DNA of 64,000 bases, taken from NCBI RefSeq assembly GCF_024166365.1, contig NC_064827.1, forward strand, positions 46,280,635-46,344,634. The letters are read 5' to 3'. Source of the stretch: Elephas maximus indicus. Its lineage: Eukaryota > Chordata > Mammalia > Proboscidea > Elephantidae. The position numbers were made by a program, and so were the translations under genes. The notes under the pieces were generated by a model, which was not told the origin of the DNA, ran no database searches, and worked only from the letters and a program-made list of their open reading frames with translations. Shown here piece by piece: positions 10,174 through 34,600 of this stretch; the stretch's first letter is position 1, and the number at the start of each line of letters is the position of its first letter.

Positions 10174-12869
10174 AAGGATTTTTGGATGAACTGGACTCCC
10201 TGCTGTCTGGAGGCCCACCTGGGCTGCAAGGTTCCCTGGGGCCTCACCAAACACTACCAGGGAGCCTCCTCATTCTGCAGATGACTGTGGAAGTTAAGAC
10301 CTTAACCGTTTCATTTTGGTTTTTCCTCTGAAATAAAACCAAATTTAATCACTGAAAGAAAAGCTCCACCTCCAGGGCATTGCTCCCTCCGGTGGAGGCA
10401 GGGATTAGATGAGATTTGCAGAATGGTATTGACTCCCAATTAGACGCTTTCCATAAATTAATTACAGAGGCAAAGTCGGAGAGGGAGGCCGGGGCAGGTC
10501 CTGGGGCAGCTCCTCCCGCACAGCTGGGCTGCTACCTTCGGTGCCCTGCAGCCCTGGCGGGGCATGGAGGTGGGGGGGTTGTTGCTGGGACTCCTCTAGA
10601 ATTCGCTGCTCTCCGTCCCTGTGGCTGAAGCATCTCCATTGTGAGATGAAGCTTTGGGAGCCACACGGGGGCTTTGGTCTTTATCCTGAGGGCAATGGGG
10701 AGCCATGGAAGGCGGCGGGCAGGGGAAGGGACAGGCCAGATTTGCTTTTTAGGGAGGATCCTCTGGCAACGCCAGGAGACTGGATTGGTAAGACTGGAGG
10801 CCAAAAGGCCCAGGTGAGGGCCTTGAGGGAGGGAAGGAGGGATGGGAAGTGGGGACCACTGAAGGAGCCGGAAGTTGCCACAATGCATATCCTCCTCTCT
10901 GGTTTGCCCCCATCGGGGGTCTACCCTTGGGGCCCAGGCCGGCTGCCCGCCTCCCCCTGGGCCCAAGCTCAGCAGCAGATGAGAGGGGGAACTTTTATGG
11001 GACTTTTGCTGAAATAGCTGAGTGAACTTCGCCTCTGGGTTTCAGGGAGCCAACCTACCCCTTGATGCTGCACACTCCTCTTTGGCCTGTCCTGCAATCA
11101 GGGGTCGAGCCTTGGTCCTCATCCAGGGGGAAATGGCACGTGTGGCCTTCCAGCAATGTGCCCGGGCCCCCATGGGAGAACCAGCTTACCTTGCTCTCTT
11201 ATCACATGGCAAGGTCCAGTGCTGCCTCCTCCGGGAATCTGTACTGGCCCAGGTCTCCCTGATGGGGTGCAGACGTGTGGAGCCCCAGCTTCTGTGCCTG
11301 GGGCTGGGACAACCCTGTGGTGTACTTATACTGCAGAGCACCCGGTGGGATCAGACCGCAGCTCCCCTCCGTGGGACAGCCTGAAATCGCACTTTGCTTG
11401 GCTTCTTCCCCTTTCCTCTCCTGCTTCCCACTCCTTTCCTGTTTTATTCTTCCTTATGAAGGAAGGGGTTGCTTCCTTAAAAAGTCACTTGCTTCTAAGG
11501 AACCCAACCTAAGACACAGCTTCTAGGCTTCTACTTGTGCTGTCTCCTCTTCCTAAACCATCTTCCCTTACAAAATGGAATGATGTCTCCCAGGCCCAGC
11601 GGGAACAACCCTGCCCTGAGGTCCCATGTAAGGAGGGCTCAGGGGCAATCTCTAAATTGTGCCCTCCTTCCCCAATTTCAAGATGCATAGACTTTGATAG
11701 GAGGTCTCCCCACCCCCCGCTGCTTGTCCGGCTCCCTCAGTTAGGCGCCTTTCCTATTTGTGGCACCTCAGAATATAATTCTGTGCCTCGTCTGGCACCC
11801 CTTTGGGCTTGCACCTAGGGGCAAGTACCCCTCTCTGACCCCTGCCCCCACGCCTGTCTCTGATGACTCCCTACTCAGTTCAGCCCAGGCCCCCTCCCTT
11901 TGGTTCCGCCCTGCTGCCACCACAGTCCAGTTTTTGCACATGGAATTGTGCTGCCATTTGGGCTTGACCCTATCCTGACCTCACTACCTCGGTGGGCTTT
12001 GTGGCTCCATCTGTACAATGGGGGAGCGGGGTCTGGATTGCTGCTCTCTACCCCTGCCCTGTGGTGGCTGAGTTCTTCCAGAAAAGAGGAGCCTGGCTCA
12101 TCTAAGGGCGGACATTCATGGCCCAGCTCACAGAATCAAATATTCTGGTTGTTACAGCTCACTCCTAACCCCCAGCTCTGCCCCGAGAAGGATTAAGAAA
12201 ACTTCTCTGGTAAAAATCCCCAGCCGAAATAACGTGCTCCCCCAAAGGAAACCTCAGAATCCCTCCATGGTAATCTGCTTGTGGTGGTCTCTGCAGAAGC
12301 ACATTTGGGTGGGTGTGCGCCAGCCCAGGAAGCCCAGCATCTGGGCGATCAGCCTCTGCCTGGCAGAAAAGTGGCCCAAAGTGCCAGCTTTCTGATCCAC
12401 ATGCAAGACTTCTTGCAGGCAAGCTGCTAGAATCACCCTATGGACAGCAAGAGGCCTATGCAGGACATGGCCCTTGGACAGGTCACTGACTCTATTGATT
12501 CTGTTTTCTCATTTGAAAAATGAGGGTGGTGTCTGCCCTTGCGGGGGTTCGCTCAGTCACAGAGAATATGTTTACTGAGTGTCCTCTGTGGGGACTCTGG
12601 CTCGGTGCTGGTGCCTCAGAAGAGGCTCCTCGAGTACCCTGCCCTTGCCCTGGCGGTAGTGGGGAAGGTGGTCGGTAAGGGGTGGTGAGGGTCAGAGGGA
12701 GAGAGGGCTGTAGCCAGCAGCTCAGACCTCACAGTAGGGCCTGGGCAAGAGCAGATGCTCCAGGCCACAAGCTGAGGCCGGGGATGGCTCGGCAGCTGGC
12801 GATATGATGTAGCCAAAGAAGCCCCTGGATCAGGGGCAGTCACCAGGGTTGCAGGCAAATGCTTTTCGG
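10174..12869. other. Intergenic, mostly unique GC-rich sequence
   Basis: About 2.7 kb with no recognised repeat. Open frames of 60-160 codons exist on both strands, as expected from GC content, but none has a domain or plausible splice structure. The segment 10320-10490 is AT-rich with TAATTA-type cores and stands out as a possible conserved noncoding element. Confidence 0.45.
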
Positions 12870-13015
12870 TCACTTTGACTTTGTTTGAGGCCCAGCTCAT
12901 ACTCAGTGACCTCGGGCAACTCCTTCTACCTCTCTGAACCTCAGTTTTCTCAACTCTTACAGTGGGGATCCTGACAGTGCCCACTCAGGTTTGTTGTGGG
13001 GTGAAGATCATAGAG
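12870..13015 (+). repeat. MIR SINE
   Basis: Contains 'cagtgacctcgggcaactcc' and 'tgaacctcagttttctcaac', which are MIR-type sequences. Confidence 0.75.
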
Positions 13016-13605
13016 TTTGAAGCTGACACAGAGCTGAGCTCAGTCTTGGTGGAGGGCATCTCCACCATACCTCTGAGTCCCCCAGGCTGGGGCCCTCTGC
13101 TCCCCAGAAGAGCAGGTCTAGGGGTCAGGAATGGCTTCCTGTGCCGGATGCAGAGCTGCATGGGGGTGAAAGTCTGGGGGCGCCAGGGTCTGCTGCTGAG
13201 CTGGGAAGCCTGGGCGGGTGTCTTCCCATTCCTCCCCCTGCCTTGGCGAGTCCAGCTTCCAGAAAACCCATGACCCATACTGGGCCTAGCTTGCCATGCA
13301 TCATCACAGAAGCTCTTTCCCCTCCCTGGGCATCAGTTTCCACAACTGTATAATGGGCAAGTCAGAGATCTCTGAGGTCCCTTTCAGTGCTGATGTTCCA
13401 TGATTCTATAACTTTAGAAGTCCCTGCTTCCATGGTAGTCTAGAGAGGCAGAGCTGGGACTAGGCGTCCTGTCACCCAGGCCGGGCTCTAGGACCAGCAA
13501 GGTGAGCATAGAGAAGCCCTCAGATGACATGCTGTCAGGCCTTTTGACCCAATGAGACAGTGATGAGGGGCAGAGAGTTCAGAGCTCTGGGATGTCTCAA
13601 ACCCC
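13016..13605. other. Intergenic unique sequence
   Basis: GC-rich. A MIR-like tail ('gggcatcagtttccacaact') occurs near 13.33 kb. No gene is supported; overlapping open frames on both strands are composition-driven. Confidence 0.4.
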
Positions 13606-13764
13606 AAAAACCCGTGGCCATCGAGTCGATTCCGATTCATAGCGACCCTATAGGACAGGGTAGAACTGCCCCATAATGTTTCCAAGGAGCACCTGGTGGA
13701 TTCGAACTACCGGCCTTTTGGTTAGCAGCCGTAGCTCTTAACCACTATGCTACCAGGGTTTCCA
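13606..13764 (-). repeat. AfroSINE with target-site duplication
   Basis: Reverse full-length copy ('ccatcgagtcgattccgatt', 'cttaaccactatgctaccag'). The 12-bp direct repeat GTCTCAAACCCC at 13594-13605 and 13765-13776 marks the insertion site. Confidence 0.95.
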
Positions 13765-13859
13765 GTCTCAAACCCCAGGCTCTACGTTCTAGTACATTCT
13801 TCCCCAACTTGTCCCTGCAAGCACAAACCAGGTGCAGGTACCCCCATCAGGGTGGAGAC

Positions 13860-14235
13860 GCCAGTCAGATGATCTAGATTCAAATTCCCCCTTTACCAGC
13901 TGTGTGACCTTGGGCACGTCACTTCACCTAATCTGTGTCTCAGTTACCTCATCTGTAAAAAGAGAGTCCTAAAATCTCCCTCAAGAAGCCCTAGTGGTAC
14001 AATTGTTAAGCGCTCAGCTGCTAACCAAAAGGTTGGCCATTCAAACCTACCAGCCACCCTGTGAGACAATAGACCTCCCGTAAAGATTATAGCCTAGGAA
14101 ATGCTATCGGGCCCCTCTGCTCTGTTCTGTAGGGTTGCTATGTGTCAGAATCGACTCAACAACAAAATCTCCCTCACTGGCCTCTGTGAAGAGTAAATGA
14201 GTTTATGTGTGTGAAGCGCCCAGAATGGTCAAACA
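13860..14235 (+). repeat. MIR SINE interrupted by an AfroSINE
   Basis: The left part has 'agctgtgtgaccttgggcac' and 'gttacctcatctgtaaaaag'. The right part resumes after the AfroSINE with 'tctgtgaagagtaaatgagt'. The order matches a forward MIR split at 13983. Confidence 0.85.
13984..14163 (+). repeat. AfroSINE, longer variant, inside MIR
   Basis: Forward copy with 'gccctagtggtacaattgtt' and the extra segment 'gtaaagattatagcctagga' that distinguishes the longer AfroSINE type. A 13-bp target duplication AAAATCTCCCTCA lies at 13971-13983 and 14164-14176. Confidence 0.95.
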
Positions 14236-15059
14236 TTGACTAAATGCAAGTTCCCTTTCCTTGGAACTTCTTCCCCTCCTACTTAGGTCATTACCTGGCC
14301 TCACTCTCCACTGCCCATCTCAGCTGCTACTACTTCTCCTCACCTTGTGGCCATGCCCACACTTTCCAGCCTTCAGGTCTTTACTCCTGCTATTTCCTCT
14401 GCCAGGAATGCCTTTTCTCCCTCTCTCATTCCCACCAGTCCAAATCCCACTGCCTTCATTGTTCAGGTCATACACAGCCTCCTCCAGGAAGGTTCTCCAA
14501 GAAGCTCTGTGCAAGCAGACAAGAACACAGATAGAGAAGCACCAGAAGGGGCACCCGTCTGCGGGCAGCGGTCTCCTCCACCTTCTGCCTGGGTCATACT
14601 CGAATGTGGAGCGTTTTTCTCCCCCAACCCCGCAGTACACAAACTAACCACTAGGTGGTGATAGAACTACAAAGTCCCAGCGGGGATAAGCAAAAAGGCA
14701 GCCCAACCAGGCATCCCTGCATCATCCATTCCTTTATTCAACAAATATTTTCTGAGCACTTGCTATGCGCAAGGCTGGCAGAAAAAAAGAACAGCATAAA
14801 TAAGGCGACAAGGACCCTGCTCTCAAGGAGCTTATGTTTCGCGAGGGAACATGGGAAAGATACAAAAACAAAAAAAGGCAGAAAAAAAAAAAGCAAGAAA
14901 AACATGGGTCACAGGTAAAAAAAAAAAAAAAAAATACTGGGACCTCACACACACCCCCAACTCCAAATGAGCATCTCTTCAGTGAAGGGCAAAATCATGG
15001 ATCGAAGTGTCGCTGCAAATCTCAGAGACTGGCCAAGCTGGAAAATCCTCTAGCCCCTT
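14236..15059. other. Intergenic; A-rich tracts and an old repeat
   Basis: An interspersed motif 'ttcaacaaatattttctgag' at about 14735 belongs to the same common old repeat type as at 9.1 kb. A-rich runs occur at 14864-14900 and 14917-14935. No gene is seen. Confidence 0.45.
14648..14660 (+). promoter_or_regulatory. Weak candidate CTCF site
   Basis: CCACTAGGTGGTG matches the CTCF core with one deviation (T instead of C near the end). It lies about 3 kb upstream of GRHPR. Confidence 0.3.
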
Positions 15060-15172
15060 GCTATTCAGTGTGTGGTCCGTGGTCCAGCAGCAGCATATCA
15101 CCTCAGAGCTTGAATCAGAATCTGCATTTTAACAAGATTCCCAGGGGATTCATGTGCCCCATCAAGTAAGAA
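15060..15172. repeat. MER5-like hAT fragment
   Basis: Text such as 'agcttgaatcagaatctgca' and 'ttttaacaagattcccaggg' is typical of MER5-type nonautonomous DNA transposons. Confidence 0.65.
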
Positions 15173-15299
15173 GGTCTGCTAAGTCTAGGTCAGATCTGGT
15201 TGCAATCTGTTTTGTATGACCTCCAAGCTAAGAATGGGTCTTGCACCCAAAAAAAATTCCAAGGAAGAATAATATCTGCAGCACGTGAAAATTATATGA

Positions 15300-15445
15300 A
15301 ATCAAATTTCAATGTCCATAAATAAAGTTTTATTGTAACACAGCTGTGCTCATTCACTTCTCTCTTGTCCACAGCTGCTTTTGCACTGCAATGGCAGAGT
15401 TGAGGACTTGCAACAGAGACCATATGGCCCCTAAAGCCTAACATA
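15300..15445 (-). repeat. hAT-Charlie-type nonautonomous element fragment
   Basis: Contains 'ccataaataaagttttattg' and 'agagaccatatggcccctaa'. These are typical of the element family that begins CAGGGGTCAGCAAA; another copy of that end lies at 61.37 kb. Confidence 0.65.
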
Positions 15446-15674
15446 CTACCTAGCCTCCCTCCCGAGCCCCTGCTCATGAGTGAGCATGCCCCCAGGCATC
15501 TCAAACTCTACACCTACCAACTGCACTTCCCCCTTCCCCCCACCTAACACCTGCACCCCTCCTCCTGGATCCCCATCCAAGTAACAGCCACCTCCAGGGG
15601 TCCCCTAAGCCAGATACCTAGAAGTTCACCCCTCGTGGCCCTCTTTACCCTCCCACAAGGCTTGCAAGGTGTTT
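15446..15674. other. Intergenic, C-rich unique sequence
   Basis: C-rich stretch with no recognised repeat or gene. Confidence 0.4.
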
Positions 15675-15868
15675 AAGAGCAGTGATCAGGAGCCAGAGTG
15701 CCAGGGTTTGAATCCAAGCTCTGCCTCTTACTATGTGACCTCACCTTTCTTGGCTTCAACTTCCTCATCTGTAAACTGGGTACAGTAATAGTATGCACCT
15801 TTCAGGGAGTCAAGAGGTTTAAATTAGTGAGTTACCATATGCAGTGGTTAGGACAGTGTCTGGAGCTT
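15675..15868 (+). repeat. MIR SINE
   Basis: Forward MIR: 'ggtttgaatccaagctctgc', 'ctatgtgacctcacctttct', 'cttcctcatctgtaaactgg'. Confidence 0.88.
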
Positions 15869-15870
15869 AC

Positions 15871-16110
15871 TTGTTGTTAGTTCCCGTTGAGTTAACTCCG
15901 ACTCATGATGACCTTATATACAACAGAACAGAAAGTTGCCCAGTCCTGTGTCATCCTCACAATCACCCCTCATGTTCAAGTTCATCGTTGAGGATATTGT
16001 GCCAATCCATCTCACAAAAGGTCTCCCTCGCCCTCGCTGGCCCTCTACTTCACCAAACACAACGTGTCCCTCCAGCGGTTGGTCTTCCCTAATGACGTGT
16101 CTAAGGCAAG
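15871..16110 (-). repeat. RTE-type LINE 3' end (RTE1-like)
   Basis: Reverse copy of the RTE 3' end: 'tgttgttagttcccgttgag', 'ttatatacaacagaacagaa', 'ttgtgccaatccatctcaca'. It extends further upstream in the element than the copy at 4.0 kb. Confidence 0.8.
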
Positions 16111-17029
16111 TGCGTTAGACAAGTGGAACTTACTAAGGGCTCCATAAATGTCCACTATTTATTATGATTATTTTTACCCAGTGAACCCCAGGTCAGGCCT
16201 CCTGCCCCTCCCCTCTTCTCACATCCTTCCTCTTCCTACCACTTCACCTGATCCCTCCTCCAGGGCCTTCAGCTGGATCCATGCTCTGGCTCCTTGCCTA
16301 TCACCCAGCAGCACCTATTAAGAGCAAGCTATGTGCTTTGTCTTGGTGGAGGGGACCCATTAACATGTCATGTTCCCTCCTGACCCTGGTGGACAGGCTT
16401 GCCCAGTGCCCTTGCCTGTCCTGCATGGAAGGAGCTGGGCTCCGGTGTCACAACTGATTAACAGAGGACCCAGTCACTGGGCCACACTGTCCCCCAAACG
16501 GCCTGGCCTGGAGACAGAAAAACACCTTGTTTCGCCAATGTTTGATCTACTTCAGAAATTCTTGAGGTGGCCTAGCAGGGCAGATAACGGTCTACGGGTA
16601 AGACATTCATTAACGTGTTACTCAAGAGAGGGAGGTGGTAGGCTGGAGCACCGGCCAAGGTCCAGGCAGCCCAGATCTCAGCTCTGGCCTCTCCAGTGAC
16701 TTGCCGGGTGATGTTGCCTCTCTGTGCATGTTTCAGCTTCCTTATCTGGGCCCTGATAGGGCAGAATGGATTCAGCTAAAACCAGGGCAGAAGAGGGTGG
16801 GGAGAGACCACCAGGCAGGCCTGGGAGCAGGTAACTGAATAGGCCTAGGGCAGAGATGAAGTCAATGGCGCTGAGCTACAGCCTAGCCCCCTTCCATTTC
16901 CTTAGTCTGGCTTCAGTGTCTGCCCAGAGACCAACCGCTGGCCTTGGGGCACAGGTGTCCTTGGATGTGTCAACTGTTGTCAAGTGCCCATGTGTTGACA
17001 GCTGTTGTACATACAGAAGTTGATTCATT
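16111..17029. other. Intergenic unique sequence upstream of GRHPR
   Basis: About 900 bases with no clear repeat or gene. Open frames at 16370-16838 lack domains. Confidence 0.4.
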
Positions 17030-17175
17030 TCATCCTTTCAACAACCCCATGAGACAGATAATATTATCCCCATTTTACAGGTAAGGAAACTGAGCCACAC
17101 AGAAGTTGAATAACTTCTTATTAATGGCAGAGCTGAGATTTAAGCCCAGGCCGTCTGGCTCGAGAGCCTGAGCAC
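17030..17175 (-). repeat. MIR SINE
   Basis: Reverse MIR: 'ttatccccattttacaggta', 'aggaaactgagccacacaga', 'gagatttaagcccaggccgt'. Confidence 0.88.
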
Positions 17176-17244
17176 CTAACCTCTCTTCTCCACAGATTTC
17201 TCAGTGCTTGATGAACACCAAACATGGCCCAGGGTCCGTGAGAA

Positions 17245-17410
17245 CATTGTTTTGTTTAATCATAACAATAACCCTCGAAGGAAAATGTTCTTTCCTCCAT
17301 TTTGTGGCTGAAGAAATTGAGGGTCAGGAAGACGACGTGATCCCGTGGCCTGTAAAGGGCGGAGCCGAGATTCAGACCCAGTCCATCTGACTGCAAACCC
17401 AGAGCCCGCT
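17245..17410 (-). repeat. MIR SINE
   Basis: Reverse, more diverged MIR: 'gctgaagaaattgagggtca', 'gattcagacccagtccatct'. It ends about 110 bases before the GRHPR CpG island. Confidence 0.75.
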
Positions 17411-17799
17411 CGGCCCATTCAGCACCTTGGCCTTGGTCCTATGCTCGTTCGACCTTCCTCCTGGCCAGTCAGCAGGCTTCCAGCCACCCTGGGTGGCCTT
17501 CGACTGATTAAATTACTCCTCGCAATCGTCGGCTTCATACGGGGGACTGCACAAAGTACTACAGACGTAAGCCCCCGATTCACACTCGCCCGTCCTGACT
17601 CCCGAGTGTGCACAGTCACCAGCATCCACAGGCCCGCACACGCCGACGAGAGGCCAACGCACGCCCGGGCCACACAGACGTCCGCCGCCAGCTCCGCCTG
17701 CTCCAGCCGAGGCCCCACCCCTCCCGAGGTGCCGCCTCCACTTCCCGTCCCGCTTCCGTCCGGCTTGGTCTGGGTCAGTGTCCAGCGGCTGCAGCTTGG

Positions 17800-30915
<13,116 letters not shown>

Positions 30916-31374
30916 CCAGACAGGAGAGACAGAGGGCCAGGAGGCAAACGATGCCCCACTATGGTCAGATGTGCCCAGGCTTGATTTGGACCCACAGGAC
31001 GGGAGCTGGGGAAAAACGTCTGATCGGTACTGATTCTGTGGAGGGAAGACTGGTCCTGATGGATATGCATGCCACTTTTGTAGTGGGAAGCAGCTGAGCC
31101 AAAAGCATGTAATTTCATTATTAGATAATTCTCTGAGAGACTGTCTCGGCCTGGAACTGGGAAGCTAACAAAAAGAATATCTGCTTACCTTTTCTCAATC
31201 GGGGCATTAGGTGACTGCCTTGCATTTTAACTATTAGAACGTGTCCAAACCACCCTATCCCTCATCCTCTCTGCCCAAATCCCTTCATTTGTCTCTCACT
31301 GAAGATGGGACAACCTCAGCCCAGCTGCAACCCTGGCACTTAAATCTGATACCTAGACCAGCAGACAAATTAAA
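30916..31374 (+). other. GRHPR: GRHPR 3' UTR and downstream sequence
   Basis: No AATAAA occurs in the first 450 bases after the stop. The nearest variant signal is ATTAAA at 31369-31374. The human 3' UTR is short, so cleavage may occur earlier, around 31.1 kb, with a non-canonical signal. The exact end cannot be fixed from sequence alone. Confidence 0.5.
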
Positions 31375-32000
31375 GAGCACACACAGCAAAGGAGAGTTAA
31401 GTGGAAGAAGGAGAACTAGGTGAGGTCACAATACTCTGTTATCTTTTTGTCAAAAATAATTGGAGATACGTGGGTTTCTTAGTTTTTATTTTAAAATTCA
31501 TTTCAGCATCTACACACTTTGTTCCCTTTGTCCACTTCTTCCTCCATCCCCACTCCCCAGATGGATAATCTTTTTCTAATCACCACCTCCCTAAGGCCAG
31601 TCTGCCAGCATTGCCATTGCCAAAGCCCTGCTCCATGCCCAAGACATTAGGCTCCAGCTTCCCCAACAGCCAGGCCAAACTGACAGTGGAGTTTTCAAAC
31701 CTGAGAGGCAGGTACAGAGAGCAGCAGAAAACACAAGATTAAGCCAGCCCTCTAGGATGAAAACTGGGTGTGCTGACAATGCAACCTTACACATGTGCAC
31801 AGCTCAAAGGCAAAAAGAGTGCAGAGAAGGCAGGGGGAATCAATCAGTTCACAGCATTAGAGTATTTTCTAGGAGGTTTGGTTAAGGAAATAAGTACTGG
31901 TCAAAGTGGGGCCAGCTATTTCCCTTTTGGGTTCAATCTTAACAGCCTAAGCAAAGAAAAAGAAGACATATTTAGATAGAGGCATGAATATGACAATCTT

Positions 32001-32006
32001 TTTATT
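32001..32006 (-). terminator. ZBTB5: Candidate ZBTB5 poly(A) signal
   Basis: TTTATT on the + strand reads AATAAA on the minus strand. Cleavage would fall at about 31.985 kb. A second AATAAA on the same strand at 31485-31490 could extend the transcript by about 500 bases towards GRHPR. Confidence 0.55.
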
Positions 32007-33396
32007 TCAAAATTTTGACCAGCATAGCACCACTGACATGGATGCCCTGATAGAACTTTATGATTTGATCACCACAAAAGAGTCTACATGATTATGCCAG
32101 GCTATAAGTAAGGCTAACCAATCAAAATTCAGTTATCCAATACCAGTTATAATTCAGGTACAAACCATGGATCATAGGAACCCTGCGACTGGTTTTCCAG
32201 TGAACCTTTGAATTATGTTTTAAGAGCTACAGCATGTACCAGGGTACTAGCTGCAAGCTTGCTTCTCACATGTAGAAACTGACTAAGAGGTAGATGAGCG
32301 ATTCCAGGTTCCATCTAGCAGTGGACAGGCAGGGCTCCAGCAGCTCTGTGAGAGAGACCCCCAAAGCAAAGTCCACTTAAGCTCAGGCTAAGGTGAGGGG
32401 CAGGCTCTGACACCTCCTCATGAGGATGAAGGGAAGGAGGGTCGCCCTCTGTTCTTTCTGATGTCACAGGTTCCTCTCCCTGGGCCCAAGCAGGACCTCT
32501 CTTATTCTCCATGTTGACCCATCTGTCTCCAAGATGAAGCACCTCACAAAACACTGGTCCCCACCATTTTAGATGTAGCCCGCTCACATCAAGTCAGGAC
32601 ATGATTACTAACAATTAGCCACACACGGAACTGAGTTTCACAGGTGATCCCGTATCCTCCACAGGCCTCTTGCCCATGTCTGCTTGAAAGGAGAGGAATC
32701 ACGGAGGCTTCCCTTTTGGTTTTCCTCCCTGGAAAGCAGTTCTTAGGGGAAGCCAGGCCCCACTATGAGCATTATGGGTTTATCCACAGACACGTGTAAC
32801 TGCATATGCTACAGTTGGAGGAGAGGGCACACACTAAGTTTTGTTTTAGGCTACACATACACATCTAGCTTCTAAACACACCAACTGAAGGGTTTCTCTG
32901 AATTATGCACAATGGTTTGGTGTCTCTACAAAGGCTGTATAAAGAAAAAAGAAAATGAACTCACGTTCGTGCATGAATCAAACTATGACTCCATAAGTCT
33001 ACTGAGCTGCACTAAACTATGCTGTTCCCCTGGAAGTGCAGGAGCCAGGCTCAGCCCAGAATGGGGGCCACCAACAGCTCTGATGGCAGTCTCGGGACAG
33101 GAAGATGTGGCTGGGGAAGGGAGGCCGCGGGGCCCAGAGAGGACCTGGGCAATGACCCAATGCCACTTCTAACCGTCTTGGATGCTACTTGGTGACTTCT
33201 ATGCCATGGGCTGTCAGCCCTCTTCCAGAGCCTAGAAAATATTCATGAACACTGCTACATTTAGATTTCAAATAAATTTAAACATTCAGTATTGGACTGG
33301 GGAAGCAACAACTACAAAAGTTTAGGATCTATATTTTTAAATCAAAGCATATGTCAGTAATAAAACCCAGGGCAAAGCGGGGTTAGCACTGTTAAA

Positions 33397-33563
33397 ACCA
33401 AAAAACCAAACCCGTTGCTGTCGAGTCAATTCCGACTCATAGTGACCCTATATAGGACAGGGCAGAACTGCCCCACCGAGTTTCCAAGGAGCGCCTGGTG
33501 GATTCAAACTGCCAACTTTCTGGTTAGCAGTGGTAGCACAACCACTATGCCACCAGGGTTTCC
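33397..33563 (-). repeat. AfroSINE in the ZBTB5 3' UTR, sense orientation
   Basis: Reverse-strand copy, so it is in the same direction as ZBTB5: 'ctgtcgagtcaattccgact', 'tttccaaggagcgcctggtg', 'ccactatgccaccagggttt'. The box A region is slightly shortened ('tagcacaaccac'). Confidence 0.92.
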
Positions 33564-34600
33564 ACTTTTTGGTTAGTTTATAACTAAAACAGTGTCTGGG
33601 AAAGATGCCATATGGGGCGTGGGAGTGTGAAGAGAAGAAGCAGAGAACGGGCTGGTCCTTGGCTGAGATGTGTCAGATGGGACTGGCCCCAACATGTAGC
33701 TGGAGCAAAGGGTAAGTGTGCCATGAAAGATCCCACAAAACATGACTCCACGTCATCAGAACAAAGACAAACACTTTTTTTTCTGACTTCCAAACATGGA
33801 ACTTAACGTCTGTCTTACAGGTTGTTAAAATACTGCTACAACAGCACTTACAGAAACGATACCTTACTTGTCACTCCCTCAAAGTACGTACTCCACTTAC
33901 AGCTTTGTTTTTAAATCCAGGAGAATTGTTAAAACATCTGTCCAACAGCGATGTATTCAAAAGTATATACACCTTATAGTCCAAGAGAATGCTCACTCTG
34001 GACCCAGTGTCAGCACCATAAAAGTGCAGTGTCTGTGACTGCAAATCAGACAAAAATAAAAAATACAGTACTTTCTGAGGCCTAGACTAGCTCATGATAC
34101 AATTTAAAGCATTTGTGGCAGACAGGCATGTCCTCAAGGGCTTTCCTTTTAGACAGGCGTGAAGTTGCCACTGGTTACACATAAGTGTGTTTTGCATCAC
34201 TGTACAGGTATACAATATTCCTATCAGAGGGTATAGCAAATTTAATTAAATGCTTCACAGAGTTTTACAAAAATTGCTAAAAAAAATTTTTTGCACTTCG
34301 ATTTTAATTTGTAAATGTGCCACTTTTAACAACATCAATTTCAAACTATTTTATGACTGCATTAGTCAATCCTAAGCAAGAACCTGGTTTCAGGGATTGC
34401 ATCCCTTTACCAAGTCCTGTACTTAACTTGGAAGTGTAGCAACACAGGCGCTACGTTTATTAGTCTCCACATACCAGTTGTCGAAATTTGCAAGAGACAC
34501 TGCAGCCCGGAGCTCAAACCCTACGGCATTAACCATCTACCAACAGAGATTTTAGCTGCAGTCCTACCACTGGCATCAGCACTGTCTCAAGATGACAGGG

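Larger units (their letters stand above)
31985..34600 (-). other. ZBTB5: ZBTB5 3' UTR
   Basis: The stop codon of ZBTB5 is at 34601-34603 and no other gene signal occurs down to the poly(A) signal near 32.0 kb, so about 2.6 kb is assigned as 3' UTR. The interval is AT-rich and carries one AfroSINE in the sense orientation at 33397-33563. No other repeat was recognised. The extent is inferred from the signal and from the known arrangement of the human locus. Confidence 0.65.

Noticed and set aside
10532-11017. Opposing 144- and 158-codon frames upstream of GRHPR
   Set aside because: They overlap on opposite strands in GC-rich unique sequence, and neither has a recognisable domain or exon structure.
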